A DNA stretch of 64,000 bases from Petrimonas sp. IBARAKI (lineage in GTDB: Bacteria > Bacteroidota > Bacteroidia > Bacteroidales > Dysgonomonadaceae): the NCBI GenBank assembly GCA_002356435.2, contig AP018040.2:1178001-1242000 (forward strand), in the 5' to 3' direction. Below, piece after piece: positions 53,110 to 61,770 of this stretch. The position numbers and the translations under genes were made by a program. Position 1 is the first letter of the stretch; each line of letters opens with the position of its first letter. The notes beneath the pieces are model-generated. The model made no database searches and had not been told where the DNA came from. It saw only the letters and a program-made list of their open reading frames with translations.

Positions 53110-54489
53110 TTATCGTTTTATATCGATTCTTACCAGGTCTTCAATGACTTTTCCGTTGTTTTCGAATCTGGCCAGTGTGTAAATGTCGTTTTGGCTCCCC
53201 ATTGCGATTGAGTTGACATAAGTAGGGAAAGAACCATCTTCATAAAAGACCGGTCCCAGGTCTTTGTATTTCTTTTCGGGAATATTGTATGTTACCACAT
53301 GCAGGTGTTCCAGGCCCTTAGCTGCACCCATGTTAATTTTATCAAGACCGGCAACTCTAACGCCATCCTTGTAGATAGGAGCTCCGGTAAGATAATAGAT
53401 AACGCCGTCTTTAATTTTGAATCCAAGATAACCATAGCTGAACTGGTCGGACATTCCACTTTTTCTGGACGGTTCCGAAGTAATTCTATCCACAATCTCC
53501 ACTTTCTTGTTAAGGGGATCAAAGGTGAAAAGATAACCGGAGTTGCCATGCACGCCGTATGCTTTATTTTCCGGTTCGTACCAGTATATTTTTCTCCAGT
53601 TATATCCCATACTGCCGGCATCACTGGCATCAAATTTCCCAAAATAATCGAGTCTCAAATCCACTCCATCCATTTTTTTCAGTTGAGGATCGGAAGGATG
53701 GTAATAATAGATGTCTCCTTCGGCAACAGAATAATAGACATTGCCATCCCTTGGATCTACGAACATAGAGCGGCAGAGCACCCTGTAGTCTTTCCCGATT
53801 ACACCGTTCTCTCCCTGTTCACTAACAAGGCCTAAATTGTTCATCTTGTTGGTATTGAGGTCGTAGTCGATAAAATATCCTTTAGGCCAGGTAATACCAT
53901 AAAGGTGTCCCCTCTCTTTGTCCATGGTCATGGTGAGAATCCCCTCTCCGTCGGGGGCAAGTCCGAGACTTACCAGTTTTTTTGTGCTCATGTCATAATA
54001 GAGAAAATGACCACCCGGGTAAAGCTTGTAGCCTTCCGGTGCATTTTTCGGCAAATGTTCCGCACCGTCAATCATTTCGTAGTAACCTACATGAGTTGAG
54101 AAGTACAGTTTATTGTCATGTTCGTAAAATTCGGTATGACTTTTTCCCTGCGCAATGTAGTTTTGTTCTTTCTCTCCCAATGCTTCAGATAGGTCGGCTA
54201 TAAACTCTGTTTTATCTAGCTGAGGATCATATGAATACATCTGACCGCCCACATCGTGACGAGTAGAGGAGAGGATATAGTAAATCTTTCCGTCGCTTGC
54301 TTCCGTAATTGCATTATAGGTATCGTGTGCATCCTCAAAACCTGAAAAATACCGTTTGGCAATCATTGTATCGGTTTGATTCCCAGAGGAAATTTCACTT
54401 AGATTTGCTTGCTTGTTTTGTTGAACGCATTGAGTAAAAAACAACGCTAGTAATAGTATAGCACTGTAAAACAAATAATTTTTCTTCAT
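53110..54489 (-). CDS. Lipoprotein with a predicted beta-propeller fold
   Basis: 459-residue lipoprotein (signal ends FFTQC). I do not recognise a named family. The body is a series of repeats with the pattern GK/GNxYY-x-x-x-GDIYYYHP or HLYGITWPKGYFIDYDLNT, spaced 45-60 residues, as in six- or seven-bladed propellers that bind sugars or act as lyases. Examples: DGKIYYILSSTR, NKLYFSTHVGYYEM, GHLYGITWPKG, GNVYYSVAEGDIYYY, NKAYGVHGNSGYLFTF and DGVIYYLTGAP. No catalytic motif is evident. Lies between two ceramidase-like genes and 29 bases from the upstream one, so likely linked to the same substrate. Confidence 0.7.
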   Translation of the reverse strand: MKKNYLFYSAILLLALFFTQCVQQNKQANLSEISSGNQTDTMIAKRYFSGFEDAHDTYNAITEASDGKIYYILSSTRHDVGGQMYSYDPQLDKTEFIADLSEALGEKEQNYIAQGKSHTEFYEHDNKLYFSTHVGYYEMIDGAEHLPKNAPEGYKLYPGGHFLYYDMSTKKLVSLGLAPDGEGILTMTMDKERGHLYGITWPKGYFIDYDLNTNKMNNLGLVSEQGENGVIGKDYRVLCRSMFVDPRDGNVYYSVAEGDIYYYHPSDPQLKKMDGVDLRLDYFGKFDASDAGSMGYNWRKIYWYEPENKAYGVHGNSGYLFTFDPLNKKVEIVDRITSEPSRKSGMSDQFSYGYLGFKIKDGVIYYLTGAPIYKDGVRVAGLDKINMGAAKGLEHLHVVTYNIPEKKYKDLGPVFYEDGSFPTYVNSIAMGSQNDIYTLARFENNGKVIEDLVRIDIKR

Positions 54490-54518
54490 GATGTTAATCT
54501 TTTCAAATGATAATGATT

Positions 54519-55883
54519 TTATTTTGTTGTAATATTTTTTAATTCGCTAATAATCTTTGATTCTACTGATTTACTCCATTTGGAAGGTAAACCATAAACC
54601 CGTTGTGAGGTGTCACCCTCATATCCTCCCTCTTCGAGGATCACTTCGGAAGGTATATAACCCATAACATCGTTGGCATATGACATCACAAAAATCTGCT
54701 CCCCGTAAGTCTGTTTCAATTTCACGCTGTATGCAATCACAGATTCTCCTCCGAGAATAAACAGTTTCTGTTGGCCAATTTGCCAGTATCCAACAGGAAA
54801 CGGGTAAGATTTAATCAAATGGCCCTTAGTTTTCACTTCACTGATGATGCCATTAGCCCATCTGGCCTGATAATCACTACCTTTGGCTATAACTTGTAGT
54901 TCTTCTGTTGGAAGAGGGTCATCGATCAAAAGATCTATTTCGGAATACCTTGTGATCAGATTGCTCTCCTGCTGAGGCATCTCTTCAGAAAGAACCCGTT
55001 CGACAGTGGCAGCAAGTTGCTTGCCATACTGAATTGCCAGAGGAACGGTTCTTCGGGGAAGAGGATTCTGGTCAGCACCGGCGCCCTGAAAGAACATGGC
55101 TGTTACACCCGGATAGCGTTTCTCCAGTTCCAGCTGGGCAAACCCGGCATAATCTCCGGAGAACATATTGATGGACAATGTTGTAGGGTGGCAGGCATAA
55201 CCAAAAACTACAGCCAGTAATTGTTTGTCCGGTGATTCGATCTTAATGACCGGCACAGCATAATCGTTGGGGCCTTTCAGTTCAGTGGTAGGTGTAATGC
55301 TGTTTTCCCTGTTGTTACGCCTGTTCACCTGAAAGCGTGTAATACCGTTTTGCGTATAAATGTGCGCCGGTTGTAGATTTTTTATCGCCTGGTCAACCAA
55401 CTCAACCAGCTTCTCTTTCAGTTGTTCCGTATACTTGTCCACAACCTTCCAATCCTGCTCAGTCATTGGATAGATATACTGCAATGCGCGAGAGATGACA
55501 GGTCCGGAGTGTGTATGGGAACTGCTCAGAATTATCTGCGAATTGTTCAGGTTGTATTTACGGTTTATCAGATTTCTCACCTCATCCGAGAAATCCTTTG
55601 AAACACCCAGTATGTCCATCGTAATAAGCAAGGAACGATTGCCTCGTGCATCTTCCAGCAGGAGAGCCTTAGCCCATAAGTCATGCAATTTCCCTTCCGA
55701 CGGGGAAGTGCGACTGGAATAACCTGCCATCCATGTGGGTTCGTTTGGGGTAATCACGGTTCGTCCCGTGCCGATTTTCCAGGTATATTTTTCCTCGTTA
55801 TCATTCACAGCTTGCAACTGTAATATAAAAAACGACAGGAAAAATAGTTGTAATCCAATCCGTGTAATTATTTTCTTCATCAA
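54519..55883 (-). CDS. Neutral/alkaline ceramidase-like exported amidase
   Basis: 454-residue exported protein with signal peptide about 1-25. It shares the core of the neutral-ceramidase family: GTGRTVITPNEPTWMAGY, KALLLEDARGNRSLLITMDI, ILSSSHTHSGP (H123 and H125), GYACHPTTLSINMFSGDYAG and FFQGAGADQNPLPRR, where true ceramidases have the nucleophile Ser in a GDVSPN block. That block is different here, so classic ceramidase activity is uncertain. The family's C-terminal immunoglobulin-like domain is absent. 7-base gap to the DegT gene upstream. Confidence 0.82.
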   Translation of the reverse strand: MMKKIITRIGLQLFFLSFFILQLQAVNDNEEKYTWKIGTGRTVITPNEPTWMAGYSSRTSPSEGKLHDLWAKALLLEDARGNRSLLITMDILGVSKDFSDEVRNLINRKYNLNNSQIILSSSHTHSGPVISRALQYIYPMTEQDWKVVDKYTEQLKEKLVELVDQAIKNLQPAHIYTQNGITRFQVNRRNNRENSITPTTELKGPNDYAVPVIKIESPDKQLLAVVFGYACHPTTLSINMFSGDYAGFAQLELEKRYPGVTAMFFQGAGADQNPLPRRTVPLAIQYGKQLAATVERVLSEEMPQQESNLITRYSEIDLLIDDPLPTEELQVIAKGSDYQARWANGIISEVKTKGHLIKSYPFPVGYWQIGQQKLFILGGESVIAYSVKLKQTYGEQIFVMSYANDVMGYIPSEVILEEGGYEGDTSQRVYGLPSKWSKSVESKIISELKNITTK

Positions 55884-55890
55884 CGAGTGG

Positions 55891-57255
55891 TTATTTTGTT
55901 TTAGCTACTATAAGCTCTGCATGTTTTTGAATTTTCTCTATTGCTCCCGCAATTTTATCTAAGTCTGATTTTGAACTGAGAAGTAGACTCTGGGAAATCC
56001 ATACCGCTTCTTCATTACAAAGCTTCTCATTCAAAGGACATTTATTTGCTTGCGCATATTTTTCATAATTCAACCGTTCTGTTGGATAAAATTTCTGAAA
56101 ATATTTGCTCTCAAAAGCGTTTTTCAAATAAGGCATTTTGTTCAACTCACTATACCCGGCAGAACAAGGTATGCCTTCAGCCTGCAATGCTTTCAGGAAT
56201 TCAGCTCTCGATAATCCCTTGAAATATTCCTTGTGATATCTGAAGGGAAAAAGGTGGTATGCAGCTTTTGTTACATTTTTATATAACTTATAAGGGGATA
56301 TACCGGGTATATCACCGATGAGTGATTGGAGGTAGGTGGCATTTTTGTTTCTCAATTCAGTCTCAGCTTCAAGCCGTTTCAACTGTGCCAACCCAATTGC
56401 TGCCTGATACTCCGTGATACGAAGCTTGGTGCCGATCATCACAGTGCCGGCTCCAATTTGTCCTGCCGTGGTTCCGTGTGGATTGCCATAATTGTGATAG
56501 GAATAACAGCGATCCATAAACGCATCATCATCACTGATGATTGCGCCTCCTTCCCCCATTGCCATATTTTTGGAATTTTGGAAACTGAAACAACCTGCTT
56601 TTCCGAATGTTCCCACCTTCTTCCCGTTAATTTCGGCCAACCATGCCTGACATGCATCCTCCACGACCAACAGGTTGTGTTTTGCAGCAATTTTCATGAT
56701 TCTTTCCATATCACACGGGAGGCCGAGAATATGAACCGGAAGAATTGCCCGGGTGTGAGGTGTTATCTTCTCTTCAATCTTATTGGGGTCCATCTGGAAT
56801 GTTTCAGGATCTACATCCACGAATACAGGTATTGCGCCATTAAACAGAATACTGGATACAGAAGCAATAAAGGTATAGGGCGTAACCAACACTTCATCGC
56901 CCCAACCAATCTCCAACTGGGCAAGAGAAGTGTTCAATGCATTGGTTCCATTGACAACTGCCAGGCTGCGTTTAGCACCCAGCAACTGTGCCCATTTTTT
57001 TTCAAACTCGTCTGTAACCTTACTCCTCGACCAAACGCCGCTGCGCATGACCTCGAGAAGTTGCTTCTCATCGGTCGCAGGATTCCATATTGGCCATTTG
57101 GGCCATTGGCCTGTAAATGATTTCTCACCACCCAGAATAGCAGGTTTTATGTCAACTTTATTAAAAGCCCAGGCTTTTTGGTTACCAAAACCATTTAGTG
57201 TCATCAGGGAAGCGCTACCTATTACACTTTTTTTGAAAAATTTCCGTCTGTTCAT
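55891..57255 (-). CDS. Tat-exported DegT/DnrJ/EryC1/StrS aminotransferase (2)
   Basis: 454-residue PLP enzyme with a Tat signal NRRKFFKKS at residues 2-10. Complete sugar-aminotransferase core: VNGTNALNTSL, TPYTFIASV, VFVDVDPETFQMD, VVEDACQAW with Asp200, and FSFQNSKNMAMGEGGA with PLP Lys229. The distinctive middle DPNKIEEKITPHTRAILPVHILGLP matches the family. Coupled to a ceramidase-like gene only 7 bases downstream. Upstream is a 228-base gap that may hold its own leader; I see no good promoter in it. Confidence 0.88.
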   Translation of the reverse strand: MNRRKFFKKSVIGSASLMTLNGFGNQKAWAFNKVDIKPAILGGEKSFTGQWPKWPIWNPATDEKQLLEVMRSGVWSRSKVTDEFEKKWAQLLGAKRSLAVVNGTNALNTSLAQLEIGWGDEVLVTPYTFIASVSSILFNGAIPVFVDVDPETFQMDPNKIEEKITPHTRAILPVHILGLPCDMERIMKIAAKHNLLVVEDACQAWLAEINGKKVGTFGKAGCFSFQNSKNMAMGEGGAIISDDDAFMDRCYSYHNYGNPHGTTAGQIGAGTVMIGTKLRITEYQAAIGLAQLKRLEAETELRNKNATYLQSLIGDIPGISPYKLYKNVTKAAYHLFPFRYHKEYFKGLSRAEFLKALQAEGIPCSAGYSELNKMPYLKNAFESKYFQKFYPTERLNYEKYAQANKCPLNEKLCNEEAVWISQSLLLSSKSDLDKIAGAIEKIQKHAELIVAKTK

Positions 57256-57483
57256 ATTATTTATTGAATGATTTTGTATTTGTACAATGAATAACTGTTC
57301 GTCGCTGCTAATTTAATGTTAATTCAACTTCCACAAACTTCATTAATTAATCTGTTTTTAAAATTTAGGTACTTGGCTACATTCGCATTGCTATAATGTC
57401 AATTTAAAATTAGTATGAAAGCTTCCAACCCGGAGTTTGTAAAGCCGGTCTGGAACAAATGCATTTTTTTCCTTTGTATTACA

Positions 57484-58482
57484 TTACCAATCGGAAGGAA
57501 GTTCCAGAGACCAGACATCATTGCTTAACGGCGGGATCATTCCTCCGGCTATCCATATTTTATTTTGAAATACAAAAACAGCATGTTCGTGTCTTTCCTT
57601 CCATTTTGATCCTTCCGTTTTTAACTCTTTCCAGTCTTTACCATTTTTTGAATACCAAACATCATCCCAATTCTTATAAGGGTTTCCCGACCAACCTCCT
57701 ATCATCCACATATACCCTCCGTATACTACTGAAGAAAACCATATTCGTTCGTGCCATTGTGCATTTTCAGTCTCTTTTTGCCAATGAACACCATCCGAAC
57801 TGCTCCAAACGTCATTATAACCCCAATATTCCGGGTCATAGTTTCCTCCACCCATTACATAAATCCGATCATTTAATACGACAGCTTGATGAAAAGCTCT
57901 GGGTGACCATTCCGCATTTTTTGTTGCAAGTGTCCAATTTTTTCCATCATCCGAGCACCAAACATCATTCAAAAGACTATTTTTGTTACCATAATAATAG
58001 TCTGTAGTTCCTCCTAATATCCACAACTTGTTTTGAAAAGAAACTATTGCTGCGGCACATCGCGGAGTCCATTCTGCATTTTGGGTAACCAAATTCCAAT
58101 CTTTACCATCTTGAGAAGACCAAACCATATGGCTGGCCGATCGGTTTTCTAAGCGGCCATTGTACCAGCCTCCCATCATCCACATTTTACCTTTAAAAGA
58201 TATGCTCATAGGTAAATCACTGTGTATCCATGGAGCATTTCCAAATACAAGCTCCCAGTTCTTGCCGTCTTTCGATCGCCATACATCTCGGGGAGGAGCT
58301 TCGTATGAGTTATGCCACCCACCCAATATCCACATATATCCGTTATGTACAACTTCTCCCTGTGAATCTCTCGGTGACCACGCTGCCGTTTCCTGCTCTA
58401 ATGTCCATTTAAAAGTGTCCTGTGCGTTCACAATAAATGAGTGTAATAGAGAAAAGGAAAAAAGGATAATGCAAAATCTCAT
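57484..58482 (-). CDS. Exported kelch-type beta-propeller protein
   Basis: 332-residue exported protein. The start is taken at the ATG at 58482, since it begins the signal peptide MRFCIILFSFSLLHSFIVNA; a longer frame from 58536 adds no function. The mature part has about six kelch-like blades with the pattern DVW-S-x-DGKxW followed by NAEW-x-PR and WILGG (for example DVWCSDDGKNW, NDRIYVMGGG, DVWSSSDGVHW and YMWMIGGW). Glycan binding or a galactose-oxidase-like role is possible. No Cys-Tyr copper site is visible, so oxidase activity is unlikely. Confidence 0.82.
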   Translation of the reverse strand: MRFCIILFSFSLLHSFIVNAQDTFKWTLEQETAAWSPRDSQGEVVHNGYMWILGGWHNSYEAPPRDVWRSKDGKNWELVFGNAPWIHSDLPMSISFKGKMWMMGGWYNGRLENRSASHMVWSSQDGKDWNLVTQNAEWTPRCAAAIVSFQNKLWILGGTTDYYYGNKNSLLNDVWCSDDGKNWTLATKNAEWSPRAFHQAVVLNDRIYVMGGGNYDPEYWGYNDVWSSSDGVHWQKETENAQWHERIWFSSVVYGGYMWMIGGWSGNPYKNWDDVWYSKNGKDWKELKTEGSKWKERHEHAVFVFQNKIWIAGGMIPPLSNDVWSLELPSDW

Positions 58483-58520
58483 ACCCCGTTTCTGTAATGT
58501 ATTTGTGGTTGACAGAATAA

Positions 58521-58708
58521 TTACTGCTTCAGCCATGTGTTTTCGGCGAAGATATACTCCGGCGCATGCCAGGTTTTCAATACGGAAAAATCATTCAAAC
58601 GTATCCCCAAAATCTTGGTAGAATCTAACCGTCGATATATTTCCATTCAAACCGGGCATGCGACTATCTTGTATAGCCGGAGCAGACAACCTGTGTGCAA
58701 AATATTAC
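58521..58708 (-). pseudogene. Possible remnant of a coding sequence between the DegT and kelch genes
   Basis: Two minus-strand frames carry protein-like pieces: IQDSRMPGLNGNISTVRF with YQDFGDTF in one, and NDFSVLKTWHAPEYIF with AENTWLKQ ending at a TAA (58521) in the other. Together they look like the C-terminus of a lost exported enzyme joined by a frameshift. I cannot name the family. It fills most of a 239-base gap. Confidence 0.3.
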
Positions 58709-58721
58709 GCAGTTCTTGTAT

Positions 58722-60095
58722 TTATTTGAGTTTCGCAACGTTGTTATGGATTTTATCTACAGCGTTGATAATGTCGTCCATATCGGATTTCGTTCCGAGC
58801 ATGAGTCCGCCATTCCAAATCCAAAGTGCTGAACCGTAAGTTTTAATCAAGGAAGGACAGTGATTTTTTTGCTTATATTTTTCAAAATCCAATTCGTCTG
58901 CAGTGTAAACCTTTTGGTAAATTTCGGATTTGAATACCTCACGCATCATCGGCTGACCGTAAAGAGGATCGTTCGGATAACCGGTCCCTACCGGAACACC
59001 TTCGGCACTGAGCGCTTCGATAAACCGTTGACGCGGCAGTCCGTCAAGTTTGTCCTGGTTGTAAACCATGGAGTAAATGTAATAGGAAGCCGCTGTTGCA
59101 CCCTTGTGCAATTTGACCGGTGTGATACCGGGATAGGCAGCAAGTTTCTCATTCAGGTAAGCTCCGTTTTCGTTCCTGATTTTGTGTTGCTCTTCGAGTT
59201 TTTCCAACTGACACAATCCAATTACAGCCTGGTACTCAGCCATACGAATTTTGTTTGCCAGGATGAGCGCCGAAATAGAACTTATTTGCCCGGATACAGA
59301 CCCTGATGCGTAGCCGAAATTATGGTACGAATACAGCCGGTCAAAATATTCGGTGTCGTCAGTCAGGATTCCTCCTCCTTCGCCTATAGGAAGGTTTTTC
59401 GATGCCTGAAAGCTGAAGCAACCGGCATTACCGAATGTTCCGACTCTTTTACCTCCGATTTCTGCCAAGTGAGCCTGACAAGCGTCTTCCACAACGAACA
59501 GATTATGTTCCTTGGCAATCTTCATAATTTCTGGCATATCAGATGGATATCCGCAAATATGAACTGGTAAAATACCCTTGGTCCGAGGAGTAATTTTTTT
59601 CCTTATCTGTTTGGGATCAATCTGGAATGTCTCCGGATCAATGTCTGCAAAAACCGGCATAGCCCCTTTATAGAGGATGCCGAAAATTGAAGCGCTGAAG
59701 GTATAAGGGGAACAGATTACTTCGTCGCCAGGACCAATATTCGATTGCATCCATGCTGCACTCAAAGCGTTAGTACCATTAACCGTAGTGAGACAATGTT
59801 TCGACCCGTGCATTTCTGCCCACTTTTTTTCAAATTCAGCAACCTTGCGGCTCCGAGACCAAACCCGGTTACCCATCACTTCGTTCATTTTAGGATTGAA
59901 TTTTTCAGCATCCCATTGCGGCCAGGTCTGCCATTTCTTATTCCCCCGGACAGGGGTTCCACCGAGAAGGGCAAGCTTATCCGAAGTGTCCCGGGAATTT
60001 CCAAAAACGGGCGTAATGCCCGATACTGCTACCCCTGTTGTGGCGGCAGCTAATGTACCTATAAAGCGACGACGACTGATTTCATTACTTTTCAT
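58722..60095 (-). CDS. Tat-exported DegT/DnrJ/EryC1/StrS aminotransferase (3)
   Basis: 457-residue PLP enzyme with the Tat signal ISRRRFIGT (residues 6-14) and a hydrophobic core to residue 30. Core blocks: TVNGTNALSAAW, SPYTFSASIFG, VFADIDPETFQID, VVEDACQAH with Asp204, and FSFQASKNLPIGEGGG with PLP Lys233. Nearer to aminotransferase 2 than to 1 (shared DPETFQ, ITPRTKGILPVHI and VWSRSRKV-like parts). First gene of the unit and preceded by a leader of about 475 bases if transcription starts at the -7 box near 60577. Confidence 0.88.
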   Translation of the reverse strand: MKSNEISRRRFIGTLAAATTGVAVSGITPVFGNSRDTSDKLALLGGTPVRGNKKWQTWPQWDAEKFNPKMNEVMGNRVWSRSRKVAEFEKKWAEMHGSKHCLTTVNGTNALSAAWMQSNIGPGDEVICSPYTFSASIFGILYKGAMPVFADIDPETFQIDPKQIRKKITPRTKGILPVHICGYPSDMPEIMKIAKEHNLFVVEDACQAHLAEIGGKRVGTFGNAGCFSFQASKNLPIGEGGGILTDDTEYFDRLYSYHNFGYASGSVSGQISSISALILANKIRMAEYQAVIGLCQLEKLEEQHKIRNENGAYLNEKLAAYPGITPVKLHKGATAASYYIYSMVYNQDKLDGLPRQRFIEALSAEGVPVGTGYPNDPLYGQPMMREVFKSEIYQKVYTADELDFEKYKQKNHCPSLIKTYGSALWIWNGGLMLGTKSDMDDIINAVDKIHNNVAKLK

Positions 60096-60576
60096 GTTGA
60101 TTACTTTTTATTAATTAAACTTGTTATTTTTTAAGTGTGATTAGTCCTAAAAACCGCTTTAGGCTTATAAGACAAAAAAGTTGATTATCCGGGAGAAAGG
60201 CTGATCTTTCTAGCGGATTTCCGTTTACATTTTCTAATTTCTATCTAAATACATATGTTCCGGTGTTTTCATAGAGGAATCGAGGATTTTCTTAATGCGT
60301 TATCTACTAACAGTTTTGTTATTAAATAATTTACGTTAAAGTACTCCGGTAAAAAAAATTGTTTTAGAATGCCATTCACTTGTCCATGGACTATGTTTAT
60401 GTAATGGGAAAAGTTTTTCATCAGAGTGATAAATCAATGGCACATCTTCATTTGTTTTTTGTAGAATTAGTCGTTTTTGTTTAAATACCAACTTAAAATT
60501 ACACTATGCCGAAAAACATTTTACTGAAGAATTAAACACAGATTTGACCTTTAAAAATGATGCTTCCCCTCAATGA

Positions 60577-60584
60577 CAAATATA
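60577..60584 (-). promoter_or_regulatory. Candidate -7 box of the minus-strand aminotransferase unit
   Basis: Reads TATATTTG on the minus strand, a perfect TAnnTTTG. It lies exactly 28 bases downstream of operator copy f. No TTTG -33 box is at the right distance, in line with an activator-dependent promoter. Confidence 0.55.
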
Positions 60585-60612
60585 GAATACAATTGATTAA
60601 ATTTATTTTCTA

Positions 60613-60643
60613 ATTACGCAACCCATCCCTCAAAATACGCAAA
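60613..60643 (-). promoter_or_regulatory. Shared operator copy f, upstream of the aminotransferase/ceramidase unit
   Basis: On the minus strand: TTTGCG-N19-CGTAAT with spacer beginning TATTTTGAGG, the same orientation as copies a-d relative to its gene. The -7 box is 28 bases downstream. It lies 44 bases after the stop codon of the neighbouring unit. Confidence 0.6.
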
Positions 60644-60686
60644 TATCCTCAACAAAAGCACATTAATTTCTACTGTTTTTTCTGTT

Positions 60687-61754
60687 TCAGCTACGGTTCC
60701 GAATCACTTCTGCAACCTGATCAATTGCATCGATGTGTTTTTGTTGACAGGCAGGAAGTGTTGGTCTCCATACAGTCTGCATAAAACCTTTCAGTCGCTC
60801 CGGGGCAATCTTCTTTTCACAATATGTTACTGTTTCTCTGAAATTTATATCATTACTGTGGTTGCTGCCCGTTGGTACTTGGTCAAAACCATGCTCTTCA
60901 AGCCGATCGTATATCCTGACATATTTTTCATTCAATGCGTTGTCAAACTTTTCAAACTGAGTCCCATAGTACCAGTTACTCTGGAGTACAGATTTTGGCA
61001 TCTTCTTAAAGAATTCATCCGGAAAACTCCATACATAATCAGACCAGATCCAAGAACGGACATTCTGTTTTTCAACTTGTTCAGTCAGAAAATAGAAGTC
61101 GTGCCACCAAAGGTCACCCTGTCGTACCACCACATTTTGATGTGTTCTTTGGTTTTCTGCAGTCTCCTCGTCCATCCCGAGGTGGAAGAAACGGGGTTTA
61201 TCAAATAAATCGATCACTTCATGAATTAGGTTGGAGCATACCTTATAATATGTATCAGAGGAGATCATGCGTTGATAGGGTCCCAACCAGGCTTTGTGTC
61301 CTGTTGAAAAATTTAGTTTGGGTATGGGCTCCAATCCAAGTTCACGAATTGTCTTTAATTCTTTTTTCAATTGGGAGGGGCTCCAGGCTCCATTAACCGC
61401 AATTTCCGGGTGACTGTCGTATTTTACACCGTCTCCCAAATCAATTAAAACCATATTCATCCCCACATCAGCCATTCTGATTAATAAACGATCCCACATC
61501 TTTTTATCAAATGAAAGATCAGGGTGATATTTATGTGCCCAAAGATAGGCTTCCCGGCAATCATTACCCGTGAAAACTGAGTCCTGATAAGGTGCAGGTG
61601 TGTGATCTTCCCACATGTTGTAGCTCAAGTGAAGGAGATTGGCCCAGATAAAATCATTTTTTTGTTTTCCGCTCTTTTCAGCGAAAAGAGATTGAGGGAC
61701 ATTGGCCATCAAGCTAGCTGCTGCGATACTCTGAATAAAATCTCTACGTTTCAT
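60687..61754 (-). CDS. Tat-exported GH20-like TIM-barrel protein
   Basis: 355-residue exported protein. Tat signal KRRDFIQSI at residues 2-10. The barrel strands MVLIDLGDG, PIPKLNFSTGH, RFFHLGMDEE (H191, D195, E196) and SWIWSDYVW resemble hexosaminidase-type (GH20) barrels, in which the D-E pair on strand 4 is catalytic. The N-terminal domain of true GH20 is missing, so the assignment is loose. It could be a hexosaminidase acting on the same amino-sugar glycans. Follows a GH42-like gene after 16 bases. Confidence 0.6.
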   Translation of the reverse strand: MKRRDFIQSIAAASLMANVPQSLFAEKSGKQKNDFIWANLLHLSYNMWEDHTPAPYQDSVFTGNDCREAYLWAHKYHPDLSFDKKMWDRLLIRMADVGMNMVLIDLGDGVKYDSHPEIAVNGAWSPSQLKKELKTIRELGLEPIPKLNFSTGHKAWLGPYQRMISSDTYYKVCSNLIHEVIDLFDKPRFFHLGMDEETAENQRTHQNVVVRQGDLWWHDFYFLTEQVEKQNVRSWIWSDYVWSFPDEFFKKMPKSVLQSNWYYGTQFEKFDNALNEKYVRIYDRLEEHGFDQVPTGSNHSNDINFRETVTYCEKKIAPERLKGFMQTVWRPTLPACQQKHIDAIDQVAEVIRNRS

Positions 61755-61770
61755 CGTTTTACTGTTTTAA

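Larger units (their letters stand above)
60096..60686 (-). other. Long AT-rich leader region between two minus-strand units
   Basis: 591 bases with no gene that I can support. It contains operator copy f and its -7 box at the right end. Downstream, a stretch at 60336-60503 on the minus strand reads as 55 sense codons without an ATG, which I do not count as a gene. No T-run hairpin was seen to end the unit at 60687. Confidence 0.5.

Noticed and set aside
53110-54489. Oligogalacturonate lyase assignment for the propeller lipoprotein
   Set aside because: The propeller pattern fits, but no His/Mn site typical of that lyase was seen.
56326-57120. 264-residue open frame on the + strand
   Set aside because: Lies fully opposite the DegT gene at 55891-57255, has no family motif and has a low-complexity composition typical of an antisense frame.
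57410-57460. Minus-strand fragment reading LQTPGWKLSY before a stop
   Set aside because: Resembles the C-terminal tail of several exported Gfo proteins but is only about ten residues long, so chance cannot be excluded.
57484-58482. Galactose oxidase assignment for the kelch protein
   Set aside because: Kelch blades are clear but the Cys-Tyr cofactor and copper ligands are not seen.
60336-60503. 55 sense codons on the minus strand reading like a protein (PLIYHSDEKLFPLH)
   Set aside because: No start codon, no known motif and no neighbour in frame. Could be an old remnant but the support is too thin.
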